A DNA stretch of 64,000 nt from an uncultured Myxococcales bacterium (GTDB lineage Bacteria; Myxococcota_A; UBA9042), in assembly GCA_903840165.1 (NCBI GenBank), contig CAIMEY010000110.1, forward strand, positions 171,736 to 235,735, read 5' to 3'. The notes under the pieces were generated by a model that did no database searches, was not told the DNA's origin, and saw only the letters and a list, made by a program, of their open reading frames with translations. Positions 63,950 through 64,000 of this stretch are shown here, one piece after another. The translations under genes were made by a program, and so were the position numbers. Position 1 is the first letter of the stretch, and every line of letters begins with the position of its first letter.

Positions 63950-64000
63950 CGCGCGGAGGTTGCGCACTGGGCCGGCAAAACGGTACAGATCACCGTGGGG
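63950..64000. other. Window end without a gene
   Basis: The 51 bp after the last stop contain no recognisable feature; a downstream gene may begin outside the window. Confidence 0.5.

Overview
The window is 64 kb of a high-GC, gene-dense bacterial chromosome. Gene content suggests Myxococcota, Bradymonadota or a related former deltaproteobacterial lineage. The main reasons are many lipoproteins with Asp/Ala/Thr-rich linkers after the lipobox, very long Cys-rich surface proteins (MopE-type DDxCNGxxDE repeats, Dictyostelium-CTDC-like repeats, EGF and fibrinogen-like modules), HEAT-repeat proteins and PEGA/DUF58/MoxR genes. The lineage is inferred from protein style; there is no rRNA in the window. 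I see no phage, plasmid, CRISPR array or transposase gene.

Layout. 1-11 kb: the 3' part of a GAF sensor histidine kinase is translationally coupled to an NAD(H) kinase of the plant NADK3 type. Then come two minus-strand envelope proteins and a compact plus-strand operon (secreted/membrane protein, DUF4350 protein, MoxR ATPase, DUF58 protein). 11-15 kb: central metabolism, sucC-sucD-ndk-thiolase. 15-21 kb: a mixed cluster with a DegT aminotransferase, an LhgO-like FAD enzyme, a hexapeptide acyltransferase, a histidine phosphatase and asparagine synthetase; it resembles surface-polysaccharide or small-molecule modification genes. 21-42 kb: alternating secreted lipoproteins (including giants of 1092 and 1203 aa), moeA, a HEAT protein, an ATP-grasp enzyme, cyanophycinase, a DUF2325-like protein and an amidohydrolase. 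42-52 kb: an M17 aminopeptidase, tRNA-Ala and tRNA-Phe, a small lipoprotein with a visible promoter, 5' hairpin and terminator, two glycosyltransferases, an esterase and a membrane pyrophosphatase. 52-64 kb: an orphan 4-hydroxybenzoyl-CoA-reductase beta-like subunit, a DRE-TIM metallolyase, a TrkA-N membrane protein, a PEGA protein, a MORN-like lipoprotein, an aldehyde dehydrogenase, an HTH protein and a HEAT protein fused to a degraded alpha/beta-hydrolase.

The most unusual signal is non-coding. Two intergenic copies (15140-15333 and 27399-27650) share strongly conserved blocks, have pairing ends whose G-U pairs and compensatory changes point to an RNA made from the plus strand, and differ in the length of an internal domain. 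They look like a dispersed structured RNA or a non-autonomous mobile RNA element. I could not assign them to a known family.
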